The position numbers were made by a program, and so were the translations under genes. 45,426 nucleotides of DNA from a virus: IMG/VR virus record IMGVR_UViG_3300048837_000843, positions 1 to 45,426 of that record, one strand, 5' to 3'. Below are positions 1 to 7,565 of this stretch, piece by piece. Numbering within the stretch: position 1 is the first letter of the stretch; each line of letters starts with the position of its first letter. Under the pieces are notes generated by a model that was not told the DNA's origin, did not search any database, and worked only from the letters and a program-made list of their open reading frames with translations.

Positions 1-2
1 AT

Positions 3-176
3 GATTACGAAAGAGTTTCATGTATAGGAGAAGCTGAATATATTGTCTCCAAAAATAGGAATGGTGGCCTTGTAAGGAATAGAATGAAATTTCAAGCATA
101 TTGCACTAGGTTTCTGGATCTTGATAGCACAGAATTTGTTGAGGTTTCAGAAGATAAGGATGATTTGCCTTTTTAA
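3..176 (+). CDS. ssb: Single-stranded DNA-binding protein, C-terminal part (partial)
   Basis: The reading frame is open from the first bases of the window and ends at a TAA at 174-176, so the start lies upstream. The 57 visible residues end in SEDKDDLPF. An acidic tail ending in DDLPF or DDIPF is the partner-binding tip of bacterial SSB, and flavobacterial SSBs commonly end this way. The preceding residues would be the last strands of the OB fold. SSB coats single-stranded DNA in replication and recombination and recruits partners through this tip. Its position just before RuvC-like and Nin-like genes fits a phage replication/recombination operon. The OB fold itself cannot be checked from this fragment. 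Confidence 0.68.
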   Translation, partial: DYERVSCIGEAEYIVSKNRNGGLVRNRMKFQAYCTRFLDLDSTEFVEVSEDKDDLPF

Positions 177-187
177 ACTATAGAGTT

Positions 188-298
188 ATGGAATACTTCT
201 TTTTTATATTATTAGTAGTTGTGTGCTTGATTTGCATTATACCTACGAAATGGATTATTAACGCTATCGATAGGTGGTTTAAAAATAGATCGAAATGA
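188..298 (+). CDS. Small membrane protein, 36 aa
   Basis: A 36-residue frame starting MEYFFFILLVVV. Residues 3-19 form one hydrophobic helix, followed by a short basic tail. Its TGA overlaps the ATG of the next gene in an ATGA junction, which supports translation as part of the operon. No family is recognised; a single-pass inner-membrane protein of unknown role is the most that can be said. Confidence 0.55.
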   Translation: MEYFFFILLVVVCLICIIPTKWIINAIDRWFKNRSK

Positions 299-480
299 AT
301 TTTATTAAAAAGTATTTTGTTAAACGAAAGATCAAGAAATGTTTACTGACACTTAATGAGGTTAAGGAAATGAGTCTTTTTCTTAAATTAAATGGTCATG
401 TAAAAGAGTCTGTTCAATTAGATAAATCTATTCAAGATATAAAAAACCATATATCAGAACTAAAAGCAAGTATATCATGA
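295..480 (+). CDS. Hypothetical protein, 61 aa
   Basis: A strongly basic N-terminus (KKYFVKRKIKK) is followed by a probable helix and hydrophilic C-terminus. It is joined to both neighbours by ATGA overlaps, so it is translationally coupled to the RuvC-like gene downstream. No domain is recognised. Confidence 0.6.
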   Translation: MNFIKKYFVKRKIKKCLLTLNEVKEMSLFLKLNGHVKESVQLDKSIQDIKNHISELKASIS

Positions 481-1010
481 TAGGTCAAATGGGTATCGAT
501 AGTGGAAAGGGTGGAGGTATTTGTTTTCTGATCAATGGTAAGACCATTATAATTAAGATGCCAGAGAAACCAGAAGAAATTCATGTTTTTGCACATGAAA
601 TGAAACGTACATATGGAATGTTTGTAGTTTTTATTGAAAAGGTAGGAGTTTGGGGTTCAGATGCTGATGCCCATCCAGGCAAGGCATTTAGAATTGCAAA
701 GATGTTGGCTAACTATAATTCACTGATAACGTGTTTTCGTATCATGAGGATGCCCATAATCGAAGTTCCTAGCAGAACATGGCAGAAGGATATAAAATTG
801 TTGGGTTATGATCCAAAGAAGTACAAAAATCAAAAGAATTGTTGGAAGGAATTTGCCATTAGTCGTTTTGGATCTAAAAACATAAATCTAAAGACTGGTG
901 ATGCATGTTGTATTGCATGGTGGGGTTTTCAACAAATTTTAACCAGACCAGATTGGGTAATTGAAAACGTGATCAATCAGGAAACGAAAACATTGTTTAG
1001 TTATGAGTAA
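477..1010 (+). CDS. RuvC-like Holliday junction resolvase / RNase H-fold nuclease
   Basis: The protein is 177 residues, near the usual RuvC length. It begins with the RuvC first strand MGIDSGKGGGI carrying Asp8, has an acidic residue after a hydrophobic strand (VVFIEKVG, Glu54), and a C-terminal TGDACCIAWWG carrying Asp142. These match the spacing of catalytic carboxylates of RNase H-fold resolvases, and VPSRTWQK (98-104) resembles the segment before the third motif. Such enzymes cut four-way junctions during recombination or before packaging. It sits between the SSB tail and Nin-like genes. The start at 477 is supported by the ATGA overlap. The family call is firm; the exact substrate is inferred. 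Confidence 0.8.
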   Translation: MIGQMGIDSGKGGGICFLINGKTIIIKMPEKPEEIHVFAHEMKRTYGMFVVFIEKVGVWGSDADAHPGKAFRIAKMLANYNSLITCFRIMRMPIIEVPSRTWQKDIKLLGYDPKKYKNQKNCWKEFAISRFGSKNINLKTGDACCIAWWGFQQILTRPDWVIENVINQETKTLFSYE

Positions 1011-1500
1011 CGATCAGATTGTAGCAAGTGAGTTTGGAAAAATTACAGACAATGGTACTATGTTTATTTATAATAGGCCACAATTTGTCAAGCGGATCTC
1101 TACATTCAAAAATCAAAATATTGAAATTACCATAACAAAAAGAGGTGGATCATTTACCCATCAGCAGAGAAAGTATTACTTTAGCGTTATTGTTCCAGAA
1201 CTTCAAAAGGCATTTTACTACCATGGAAATCAATTATCAAAAAGTGAGGTAGATTATCTGTTAAGAGAAAGAATGTTATTTAAGGAAACTTATGATCCAG
1301 AATTAGACGAGTGGAAGCGAGAGGGTCACAGATTGAACAATCAAGAAAGTGAGGTTACATTTGATATGTTCAAGAAGTTTATGGAAGATTGTGTGATATT
1401 TGCTGCAGTTGAATTGGATTGGGCAGTTCCGTACCCAAATGAAATGCTGAAAGTTAACGACTTTACACAATCACAGATTTTGAGTATTAACCATAAATAA
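1003..1500 (+). CDS. NinB/Orf-like recombination protein (tentative)
   Basis: A 165-residue protein overlapping the resolvase gene by eight bases. It contains RGGSFTHQQRKYYFSVIVP (about 47-65), which resembles the RSxxQNxxYW type motif of phage NinB/Orf recombination mediators, followed by helical segments and a conserved-looking FMEDCVIFAAVELDW near residue 127. NinB-like proteins bind single-stranded DNA and help load recombinases. The neighbours (SSB, RuvC-like, NinG-like) fit. The similarity is only partial, and the protein could instead be an uncharacterised family common in Bacteroidota phages. Confidence 0.45.
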   Translation: MSNDQIVASEFGKITDNGTMFIYNRPQFVKRISTFKNQNIEITITKRGGSFTHQQRKYYFSVIVPELQKAFYYHGNQLSKSEVDYLLRERMLFKETYDPELDEWKREGHRLNNQESEVTFDMFKKFMEDCVIFAAVELDWAVPYPNEMLKVNDFTQSQILSINHK

Positions 1501-1507
1501 ATATATC

Positions 1508-1993
1508 ATGAGTGAAAGGAGTTTAAGAAAGGTCAAGTTGACCAAAAGCGCAGGACTTGAATTAGTATTTGATATGCTACAGGAAAGGGACGGTGCAATT
1601 ATCAGAACTGAACATTCTGTAAAAAGTAAAAAGGATCAGCCTAGTCCGGATTTCAGAAGGGCAATGGATTGTTTTGAAGAAGTAGTCAGATACGATGAAG
1701 GGTACACTAAAAAACATGAAATTGAAATTACTGGTATTACGTTCTTTCCTTCTAATGAAGCATGGATAATTACCCACGTTAAAAACACTATATCAGGAAG
1801 GACAGCGCGTAATAGTGGAAGGATCTCATTGAATAGTGAAGAATTTGCCAAAACTGATGAATGTGAATCAGCCTGGGAAGCACTACAGGAAGAAGTAAGG
1901 TTGTATCTTGATGAAGGAAAAAGGGCTCAATTGACAATGGCCTTTACAGAAGAAGATGCTGATGTTCCAGAAGAAAAGCACGTAGATGCTTAA
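1508..1993 (+). CDS. Hypothetical protein, 161 aa, acidic C-terminus
   Basis: Last gene before a strong terminator, and the fifth gene of the operon that starts with SSB. The N-terminal third is basic and the last 20 residues are acidic (EEDADVPEEKHVDA). The middle has alternating strands (HEIEITGITFFPSNEAWIITHVKN). No family recognised. Its context suggests a role in replication or recombination, but nothing in the sequence shows an activity. Confidence 0.6.
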   Translation: MSERSLRKVKLTKSAGLELVFDMLQERDGAIIRTEHSVKSKKDQPSPDFRRAMDCFEEVVRYDEGYTKKHEIEITGITFFPSNEAWIITHVKNTISGRTARNSGRISLNSEEFAKTDECESAWEALQEEVRLYLDEGKRAQLTMAFTEEDADVPEEKHVDA

Positions 1994-2005
1994 TTAACAA
2001 CTAAC

Positions 2006-2032
2006 GGCCCACTTTAATCGGTGGGCTTTTTT
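2006..2032 (+). terminator. Rho-independent terminator after the recombination operon
   Basis: GGCCCAC pairs with GTGGGCT (one G-U) around an eight-base loop, followed directly by six Ts. It lies 13 bases after the stop at 1993. Confidence 0.85.
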
Positions 2033-2042
2033 ATTAATAGAC

Positions 2043-2585
2043 ATGAAAAAATCAAAGTGCAAAAATCCACAATGTAAAAAGGAATTTATCAAAAAGAATC
2101 CATTAGTTCCATACTGTAGCCAAAGGTGCTATAATGAAGCAAATCAAAAGGATAGTTTGAAAGTATGCGGAAGATCAGGATGCGAAAACGAGTTTAGGCC
2201 ACTTCTAACGACCCAAAAGTATTGCTCTAATAACTGCCATAGGATTGACGGTAAACAGGCACCAAAAAGCAAGACGTATAAAATTAACAAGCAATCAAAG
2301 AAACACTCCAAAGTACTTAGTAAATATTCCACTATAAGGAAGGAGTTTCTTAGTAAACCAGAAAACAAGTACTGCAGGGTAAATAGATCAGTTGCAACCC
2401 AAGTTCACCATATGATGGGAAAGATAGGGTATGCAGATGATTGGGCTAGGGATAACGATATTCCCCTTTGGTTAGATGTAAGGTGGTTTCTTCCTGTATC
2501 ACATGAAGGTCATAGAGAAATAGAAGAAAATCCAGAATGGGCAAAGGAAAAAGGTTTCAGTTTAGACCGTCTTAAAAAAAATTAA
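2043..2585 (+). CDS. NinG-like protein: two zinc fingers and an HNH-like C-terminus
   Basis: A 180-residue protein. Two four-Cys knuckles are visible: C6/C11/C25/C29 and C42/C47/C61/C65, the second within VCGRSGCENEF...YCSNNC. A basic linker follows, then VHHMMGKIGY (H122, H123) and SHEGHREIEENPEWAKEKG (H154, H157). That C-terminal pattern is typical of phage HNH/NinG-type proteins in which an HH pair and an HxxH followed by a helix form the metal site. A structure-specific nuclease or recombination helper is likely. It starts 10 bases after the terminator, so it may depend on read-through or an unseen promoter. Confidence 0.65.
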   Translation: MKKSKCKNPQCKKEFIKKNPLVPYCSQRCYNEANQKDSLKVCGRSGCENEFRPLLTTQKYCSNNCHRIDGKQAPKSKTYKINKQSKKHSKVLSKYSTIRKEFLSKPENKYCRVNRSVATQVHHMMGKIGYADDWARDNDIPLWLDVRWFLPVSHEGHREIEENPEWAKEKGFSLDRLKKN

Positions 2586-2598
2586 AATAATTCTAGGA

Positions 2599-2630
2599 TA
2601 TATAAATATTTAGACTATCTTTACAGTGAA
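2599..2630 (+). promoter_or_regulatory. Repeated phage promoter motif, copy 1
   Basis: Contains TATAAATATTTAGAC then TATCTTTACAG, ending 18 bases before the ATG at 2649. TATCTTTA resembles the Bacteroidota -7 box TAnnTTTG. The same arrangement recurs at 5650, 11563, 26485 and 28310, each time upstream of a gene. Confidence 0.7.
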
Positions 2631-2648
2631 CATTTAAATCACATCACA

Positions 2649-2906
2649 ATGGAAACTTTAACATCACTTAGAATGAAAACGTCGATTCCTACCATTACAG
2701 AGATCAATAAAAACTTTGTAATCAGATGGAGGTACTACGATGAAGAATCTACTTCTTTTGACCGTTTGATCGGTGCCGGTAAATACGCTGAAAAGTTCAG
2801 TGAAAAATACATGGAAAAACATTTTGTAAGGGCTTTTGAATCAGGACTGAATAAAACAGTTTTCGGAATCAGGGGTAAATACATCATAACATTCTCTGCA
2901 AAATGA
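2649..2906 (+). CDS. Hypothetical protein, 85 aa
   Basis: First gene after promoter copy 1, with the ACATCACA leader directly before its ATG. The sequence mixes basic and aromatic residues (RWRYYDEES, KYAEKFSEKYMEKHF), suggesting a small alpha/beta fold. It overlaps the next gene by four bases (ATGA). No family recognised. Confidence 0.65.
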   Translation: METLTSLRMKTSIPTITEINKNFVIRWRYYDEESTSFDRLIGAGKYAEKFSEKYMEKHFVRAFESGLNKTVFGIRGKYIITFSAK

Positions 2907-3118
2907 ATACTGTAGTCGAAATTACATTGCACGATGTTTCTCTGCAGGTATATGGATTTGTATCAAAAGGAGAGCCGAGAACTATGGACTATATTGGATC
3001 GAGTCCAGAATTTGATGTAGAATGTGTATTTGCAGGAGGTGACAATATTTTAGCCTTGTTAGATGATCACATTGAAGAAATCAAAAGGTTGGCACTAGAA
3101 AAGTATTTTAACAATTAA
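2903..3118 (+). CDS. Conserved-type hypothetical phage protein, 71 aa
   Basis: The segment VSKGEPRTMDYIGSSPEFDVECVF (split here by its turns) with a C-terminal DDHIEEIKRLALEKY helix follows a pattern I recall from small proteins of many phages, where a Pro-Gly-Glu-Pro region is followed by a strand rich in acidic residues. Function of that group is unknown. It is coupled to the preceding gene by ATGA. Confidence 0.65.
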   Translation: MNTVVEITLHDVSLQVYGFVSKGEPRTMDYIGSSPEFDVECVFAGGDNILALLDDHIEEIKRLALEKYFNN

Positions 3119-3129
3119 ACATTTATATT

Positions 3130-4410
3130 ATGATCACAGTTATTAAAAACAACGGTCTTGTAGACGTTGAAGCATTTACCTTGTTAGGGGCATCCACAAA
3201 GAGGGATGAAAAAAACAAAATCGGTATGTTCGGATCTGGAAACAAATATGCGATTGCATATTTTATCAGGAACGGATATAAAGTTCGGATCTTTAGAGGT
3301 CATGAAGAAATTATCATTTCTACTGTTGAGAAAACTTTTAAAGAGAAAACTTTCAAAGTTATTTGCTTTAATGGCAAAGAGACAAGTATAACCACTGAAA
3401 CGGGTCCAGAGTGGACGTTTTGGCAATCTATGAGAGAGTTGTACTCAAATGCAATCGATGAAGGTGGTGAAAGGATATATAGAGCCGAAAAATACGAGTT
3501 AGTAAGAGGTGTAACCACAATTGCTGTAAAAGACAATGGCACAGAAACTATGAAAAATTTCCTAGATAACATTGAGGACTATTTTGTGGTTGAGAAGCCA
3601 TGGGCATTTAAGAATACTTCTGGTTGTTTGTTTCTTGATGATCCTGAAAAAACAGTCATTTACAGAAAGGGCATCAGATGTATGACTGATGAAGAAGTCG
3701 GCGCTTTTTTATTTAGTTACAATTTCAATAGCCTTCAAATATCGGAGTCTAGGATTTATTCAAGTTCCCTTGGATTGAGGGATGCTATTTACAGATTGCT
3801 TTGTTCGTGTGATGTTCCTGAAATAATTCAAAGGTATTTAAGATTAGTTGTAAACAACAACAGTATTGAAAGTGATGGTTTTGGGTTTGAGACACATATT
3901 TTCAGTGACACTTGGAAGAAAGTGTTGGATGGTCATTTTGTAGCACCTATAGAATTGGGTGGATGGGTAGAGAATAATATTAAGAACAAAACCTATTTGG
4001 TGCCATCAAGTGTTTATAATCAGATATTAGCACAATTTGGAGAGTCTTACAATGCCTTAAAAAATATGTCTGGATCATATATAAAGTATAGAGTTTTTGA
4101 GCCAAATGAATCGCAGATAAGTTATTTTGAAGAAGTTTTAGATCATCTTAGTTCATGTGATTATCCAATAGATCATCCAATTGTATTTTGTGATTTCAAT
4201 AGTGAAAGAACATTAGGTTTAGCAGAGAAAAAAACGATATTTCTTTCAAGAAAGTTATTTGAAAAAGGAAAGTTTACAATGGCAAAAGTAATCATGCATG
4301 AAGCCATGCATTTAGATTCTGGTTGTGTAGATGAATCAAGAGAGTTTGAAGATGCTATTTTCGACAAGTTGTTGAATTACATGAACTCTACACATAACAG
4401 ATACTTGTAA
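3130..4410 (+). CDS. GHKL-like ATPase with C-terminal HExxH metallopeptidase-like motif
   Basis: A 426-residue protein. Near the N-terminus IGMFGSGNKYAIAYFIRNG (31-49) resembles the G-rich lid motif of GyrB/Hsp90/MutL ATPases. It is followed, not preceded, by RELYSNAIDEGGE (102-114), which resembles the N-box with Glu103, Asn107 and Asp110, and by KDNGTE near 134-139. This order suggests a circularly permuted GHKL domain, an arrangement I recall in phage ATP-binding proteins of unknown role. The C-terminus has VIMHEAMHLDSG (388-398), an HExxH zinc site at 390-394, with acidic residues at 401-408 that could supply a third ligand. Activity is inferred from motifs only. The leader ACATTTATATT sits directly before the ATG. 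Confidence 0.65.
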   Translation: MITVIKNNGLVDVEAFTLLGASTKRDEKNKIGMFGSGNKYAIAYFIRNGYKVRIFRGHEEIIISTVEKTFKEKTFKVICFNGKETSITTETGPEWTFWQSMRELYSNAIDEGGERIYRAEKYELVRGVTTIAVKDNGTETMKNFLDNIEDYFVVEKPWAFKNTSGCLFLDDPEKTVIYRKGIRCMTDEEVGAFLFSYNFNSLQISESRIYSSSLGLRDAIYRLLCSCDVPEIIQRYLRLVVNNNSIESDGFGFETHIFSDTWKKVLDGHFVAPIELGGWVENNIKNKTYLVPSSVYNQILAQFGESYNALKNMSGSYIKYRVFEPNESQISYFEEVLDHLSSCDYPIDHPIVFCDFNSERTLGLAEKKTIFLSRKLFEKGKFTMAKVIMHEAMHLDSGCVDESREFEDAIFDKLLNYMNSTHNRYL

Positions 4411-4411
4411 C

Positions 4412-4534
4412 GTGTTAAATTTGATACTATTTGTATCCCTTATGCTGTTTACTACAGTTTTAGGGATACTTACCACCAAACAAAGAAGAAAAGCCGTTAA
4501 ACAAGCTGAAAATGCTTTAAATAAAAAATCATGA
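4412..4534 (+). CDS. Small membrane protein, 40 aa, GTG start
   Basis: Starting at GTG 4412, two bases after the previous stop, the frame reads VLNLILFVSLMLFTTVLGIL then a basic, Ala/Lys/Gln-rich tail (KQRRKAVKQAENALNKKS). One transmembrane helix and a cytoplasmic helical tail are likely. Its TGA overlaps the ATG of the next gene (ATGA). An internal ATG at 4442 would shorten the membrane segment, so GTG is preferred. Function unknown. Confidence 0.45.
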   Translation: MLNLILFVSLMLFTTVLGILTTKQRRKAVKQAENALNKKS

Positions 4535-4749
4535 AAACATTGAACGTTAAAAAGACAACTAGACAGGAGTTGTGGCATAATTGGGGGTTTGATCCCTTAA
4601 TTAGCAACACAACATCACCATTGATGCAGTCTATGCTTAAAGGTGAAGTTTATATACGGTGCAATTCAAAAGGTCAAGTGAATTGGGATAAAGCGCCATT
4701 ATACCATAAAGCAGAACTTGATAATCGTGGAAAAGTAAAAATTCATTGA
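4531..4749 (+). CDS. Hypothetical protein, 72 aa
   Basis: Begins MKTLNVKKTTRQELWHNWGF. Its first residues and first bases resemble those of the protein at 8936 (MKTLTIKEARK), but the rest differs. It ends one base before the next gene. No family recognised. Confidence 0.6.
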   Translation: MKTLNVKKTTRQELWHNWGFDPLISNTTSPLMQSMLKGEVYIRCNSKGQVNWDKAPLYHKAELDNRGKVKIH

Positions 4750-4750
4750 T

Positions 4751-5071
4751 ATGGCAAAAGAAGATCCGTTAGAAGGAATTGAGAAAATTGAAGTTAATAT
4801 GTCTCATATAGATGAAATAATTCTTTCATTAGATGAACCAGAGTACCCATATAATGAAGGTGAGTCATATTGGACTATGGAAGGAAAAAACAGCCTTGTT
4901 AGAAGTTGTTGGGATGATGTTTCAGAAGATCAGTTCAGATCAGATAAAATTTATTTTGATAACTTAGAGGACGGAATAAGATTTATGATGTCTCAAAAGA
5001 TCATGAAAATTAAGATCTATGATTACGCATCAAAATGTTACGAAATTAAAATTAATAGATTGTTCACTTAA
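4751..5071 (+). CDS. Hypothetical acidic protein, 106 aa
   Basis: An acidic protein with WTMEGKNSLVRSCWDD in the middle and a C-terminal strand-rich segment (IMKIKIYDYASKCYEIKIN). It lies in a run of tightly packed small genes between the GHKL-like gene and promoter copy 2. No family recognised. Confidence 0.6.
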   Translation: MAKEDPLEGIEKIEVNMSHIDEIILSLDEPEYPYNEGESYWTMEGKNSLVRSCWDDVSEDQFRSDKIYFDNLEDGIRFMMSQKIMKIKIYDYASKCYEIKINRLFT

Positions 5072-5082
5072 AACCAAAAATC

Positions 5083-5634
5083 ATGGCAGTATTAACGTTC
5101 GGGGTAGAGTTCCCCAAAGAGATCCATTACATTCAAAAAAAGACGTATTTCCAAGAAAAAATATTGTCTACAGTTTATAACCATTCTGGAAAGATGCCGG
5201 TAAACCTCGCAACCAATCCAACTTTGATTGAATCCATGGTCGGCGCAGTAAAACCAAAAGTTCATGCTATTATTCCAAAAGGAAGCAAGATCAAAAAAGG
5301 AACTATTTTACACATGAATAGCAAAGGCGAAAGGAAAACAGAAAGAAAATTTGCACCGATAATAAAATGTACAGAGGTTGAACAAATCAAGATTGTTCAT
5401 AATGATTTTGGAAATACAGCAAAAAGAGTTGATGTATTTATCAATGGCAAAAGGTTTGGTGAGATCAGAAGCCTGGGCGGTGTTCTGGTAAGTGTTGACA
5501 AGAGCCTTAGAGATCTATTAACAAATGAAGGATATGATAATGCATTGGTGTTTGTTAATTGTTTTCCTGAAACTAATGAATATGATTTGGTTCATTGGGG
5601 AAATGTAAGATATGACCAGAAGGAAAAAAAATAA
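5083..5634 (+). CDS. Hypothetical protein, 183 aa
   Basis: The protein has a basic centre (KPKVHAIIPKGSKIKKG and KGERKTERKF) and a strand-rich C-terminal half containing VDVFINGKRFGEIRSLGG. It is the last gene before promoter copy 2. No catalytic pattern or family is recognised. Confidence 0.6.
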   Translation: MAVLTFGVEFPKEIHYIQKKTYFQEKILSTVYNHSGKMPVNLATNPTLIESMVGAVKPKVHAIIPKGSKIKKGTILHMNSKGERKTERKFAPIIKCTEVEQIKIVHNDFGNTAKRVDVFINGKRFGEIRSLGGVLVSVDKSLRDLLTNEGYDNALVFVNCFPETNEYDLVHWGNVRYDQKEKK

Positions 5635-5649
5635 AGTTGTCTTGTCGAT

Positions 5650-5682
5650 GATATAAATATTTATACTATATTTACAGTATAA
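5650..5682 (+). promoter_or_regulatory. Repeated phage promoter motif, copy 2
   Basis: ATATAAATATTTATAC followed by TATATTTACAGTATAA, then the shared leader ACATTTATAAAACATCACATC and the ATG at 5703. This copy contains the full palindrome ATAAATATTTAT. Confidence 0.72.
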
Positions 5683-5702
5683 CATTTATAAAACATCACA
5701 TC

Positions 5703-5909
5703 ATGGCACTTGAAAAATTAAATTCACTTCACAATAGGAAGCCAGAAAACTATTCTAAAAATCACAAAAGAACGGCCTTGAAATATCTAAAAAGGGAGCG
5801 TAAAAAATTCATGAAGATCAAGAATCCAACTTTTGGCGAAAAGATGGTTAACGGTATGAATAACCACTTCATTAAGGCTTTTAGCCTAAAATCAATTACT
5901 AATCAATAA
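5703..5909 (+). CDS. Small basic protein, 68 aa
   Basis: Very rich in Lys, Arg and Asn (RTALKYLKRERKKFMKIK), with a predicted pI well above 10. A nucleic-acid-binding role is possible but no motif shows it. It is the first gene after promoter copy 2. Confidence 0.6.
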   Translation: MALEKLNSLHNRKPENYSKNHKRTALKYLKRERKKFMKIKNPTFGEKMVNGMNNHFIKAFSLKSITNQ

Positions 5910-5919
5910 ATACATAAGC

Positions 5920-6144
5920 ATGAGATTTACAGTAGTAGCAATTACCGAAAAAACTAAAAAAGTAGGAATCGGTACAGATCTGCCTAGCGCATTGAAAAAT
6001 GTAAAATGGCTTAAAAGTGACAAAGTTGCCATCACTCTTTATGAGTGTGAGCCAAGTAAGATCCAAGTAAGGGAAGATATGCAAATGAGTATTCCTTTTG
6101 GAACTAAGAGTTTTAATCTAACTTCTGGATTCGAGAAACTTTAG
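5920..6144 (+). CDS. Hypothetical protein, 74 aa
   Basis: Starts with strand-forming MRFTVVAITEKTKKVG and has a helix region LPSALKNVKWLKSDK, consistent with a small alpha/beta protein. Two bases separate it from the next gene. No family recognised. Confidence 0.6.
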   Translation: MRFTVVAITEKTKKVGIGTDLPSALKNVKWLKSDKVAITLYECEPSKIQVREDMQMSIPFGTKSFNLTSGFEKL

Positions 6145-6146
6145 CC

Positions 6147-6353
6147 ATGTCAAAGGAGCAGAGATTGATCACAGCTATTAAAACGGTTGAAGCAACTGTT
6201 AAACAGAATAGCAACTGCAGGAAAAAAAGAAAGTTAATATCCTGTCAACAATGTGACATTTTGAAGTCTTGCAATATGCACGATTATCAGAAGAAACTTG
6301 AAAGGAAAAATGCATTTGTAAAGTGGAGTATAACGCACAGAAAAAGGTTTTAA
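6147..6353 (+). CDS. Small Cys-containing basic protein, 68 aa
   Basis: Has C24, C33, C36 and C42 in a spacing that could bind one zinc ion (SCQQCDILKSC), inside a Lys/Arg-rich chain. Its TAA overlaps the ATG of the next gene (TAATG). A small zinc-binding nucleic-acid protein is possible but unproven. Confidence 0.6.
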   Translation: MSKEQRLITAIKTVEATVKQNSNCRKKRKLISCQQCDILKSCNMHDYQKKLERKNAFVKWSITHRKRF

Positions 6354-6571
6354 TGCCGTTTAGTGTTTTTTCCTTCCATTCCATTATTAAAGTTGACAAA
6401 CTTCCTACAGAAGCAAAAGAATGCACTTCTGATGGCTTTACCTACTGGTATTCAAAAGAAGATCTGTCAGATGATGGAGTGGAAAAAGTTAAAAAGTATT
6501 TGACTTCATGGTTGGAATGTGAACGTTTTTTAGAAGATAGTTGTTTTGATGTATTAATTTATGAGCCATGA
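6353..6571 (+). CDS. Hypothetical protein, 72 aa
   Basis: The frame is open upstream to an ATG at 6323, but the ATG at 6353 overlaps the previous stop as TAATG, the coupling used elsewhere here, so MPFSVFSFHS is taken as the start. The protein has a WYSKEDLSDDGVEKVKKYL helix and three Cys. It ends in an ATGA overlap with the next gene. Confidence 0.55.
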   Translation: MPFSVFSFHSIIKVDKLPTEAKECTSDGFTYWYSKEDLSDDGVEKVKKYLTSWLECERFLEDSCFDVLIYEP

Positions 6572-6684
6572 ACAGGAATAAAAATGAACGTATTGCAGAA
6601 ATAATTATTTTGTCAGGTATTTTCTTCTTTGTATTGGCAATTGCTATTTTGATTTTTAGTTATGTGTTTTGTATCAAACCTTAA
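6568..6684 (+). CDS. Small membrane protein, 38 aa
   Basis: Coupled to the previous gene by ATGA. A basic/acidic N-terminus (MNRNKNERIAE) precedes one long hydrophobic helix, about residues 12-34. Single-pass membrane protein of unknown role. Confidence 0.55.
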   Translation: MNRNKNERIAEIIILSGIFFFVLAIAILIFSYVFCIKP

Positions 6685-6694
6685 AAATAATTAT

Positions 6695-6850
6695 ATGGTA
6701 CTTAGAATTAATGAAGGCGTAAGGCCAAAGAGAAAACCAAACTTCACTCGATGGATGATGAAGCATGGTGTTAGTAGTAATGTTTGCTCTAGTTCCTTTG
6801 CAATTTCCAGAGGTATTGAGAGTATGTATAAATCAGATCAGAACTTATGA
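6695..6850 (+). CDS. Small basic protein, 51 aa
   Basis: The frame extends to an ATG at 6662 inside the previous gene, but the ATG at 6695 just after that gene's stop gives a more likely start (MVLRINEGVRPKRK). It is basic with several Ser and overlaps the next gene by ATGA. No family recognised. Confidence 0.5.
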   Translation: MVLRINEGVRPKRKPNFTRWMMKHGVSSNVCSSSFAISRGIESMYKSDQNL

Positions 6851-7074
6851 AAGTTTACATAACATTCGGTCAGATCCACGTGCATAGTGTTAATGGTAAG
6901 ACGTTTAATAAAGACTGTGTTGCCGTTATAAATTGCAACGATTATTTAGACGGAAGGGAAAAGGCTTTTGAACTTTTTGGAGACAAGTGGCATATGTGCT
7001 ATCATGAAGATGATTTTAAAGAAGAAATCATGCATTATTTTCCAAGAGGTAAGATTGTAGTAAATCCAGTATGA
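6847..7074 (+). CDS. Hypothetical protein of a phage-type family, 75 aa
   Basis: The segment ITFGQIHVHSVNGKTFNKDC resembles a small phage protein I recall with the pattern FGQxHxHxVNGxxxDKDCVA; its function is unknown. The His and Cys residues could bind metal. Coupled to the HNH gene downstream by ATGA. Confidence 0.65.
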   Translation: MKVYITFGQIHVHSVNGKTFNKDCVAVINCNDYLDGREKAFELFGDKWHMCYHEDDFKEEIMHYFPRGKIVVNPV

Positions 7075-7544
7075 TGAAAATTCCTAAGATAGATGTGCTT
7101 GAAAAATGGTTGTCGGATCGAGGGGCAGAAATCCTGCCTTTAACTAGTGAACATGAGGCTTTGAGATTTAAAGGGTTGGAGGTAGGAGTTTTGTACAAAT
7201 CCGGCAAATGTGGAAACAAGTACACTGAAAGAGCGATCAATTGTTTTTGGAGAAATATACCATGGGATGGTAGGCCGGTCAGAACTAAGAGAAAAAGCAG
7301 TTATGCAAAGGATCGAAGAAACCTGATCAAACGTGACGGATGGGCTTGTTTCTATTGTGGTCAATTAATGGATGATGATATTACCGTTGAACATCTTGAC
7401 CCATTAACAGCAAGTGGTAGTGAGAAACTTTCAAACAAAGTATTAGCACATGAAAAATGTAATGAAAATATGGGCACCAAAACTATTGTAGAAAAGGTTA
7501 ACCATGCAATTAAATTAAGAGTTGAGTTAATAACAAAAAACTAA
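7071..7544 (+). CDS. HNH endonuclease
   Basis: A 157-residue protein with a C-terminal HNH domain: RRNLIKRDGWACFYCG (C93, C96), DDITVEHLDP (E107, H108, D110), then SNKVLAHEKCNENMG (N122, H127, C130). This is the ββα-metal fold with two zinc-ligand pairs. The N-terminal 70 residues are unrelated and may recognise substrate. Phage HNH proteins act as homing-type nicking enzymes or in packaging; far from the terminase, a free-standing HNH role is more likely. Its stop codon forms TAACG with the following bases. Confidence 0.82.
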   Translation: MMKIPKIDVLEKWLSDRGAEILPLTSEHEALRFKGLEVGVLYKSGKCGNKYTERAINCFWRNIPWDGRPVRTKRKSSYAKDRRNLIKRDGWACFYCGQLMDDDITVEHLDPLTASGSEKLSNKVLAHEKCNENMGTKTIVEKVNHAIKLRVELITKN

Positions 7545-7565
7545 CGTATTTTAAAGCCAAATAAG

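Noticed and set aside
4442-4534. ATG at 4442 as start of the small membrane protein
   Set aside because: It would remove half of the hydrophobic helix; the GTG at 4412, right after the previous stop, keeps it.
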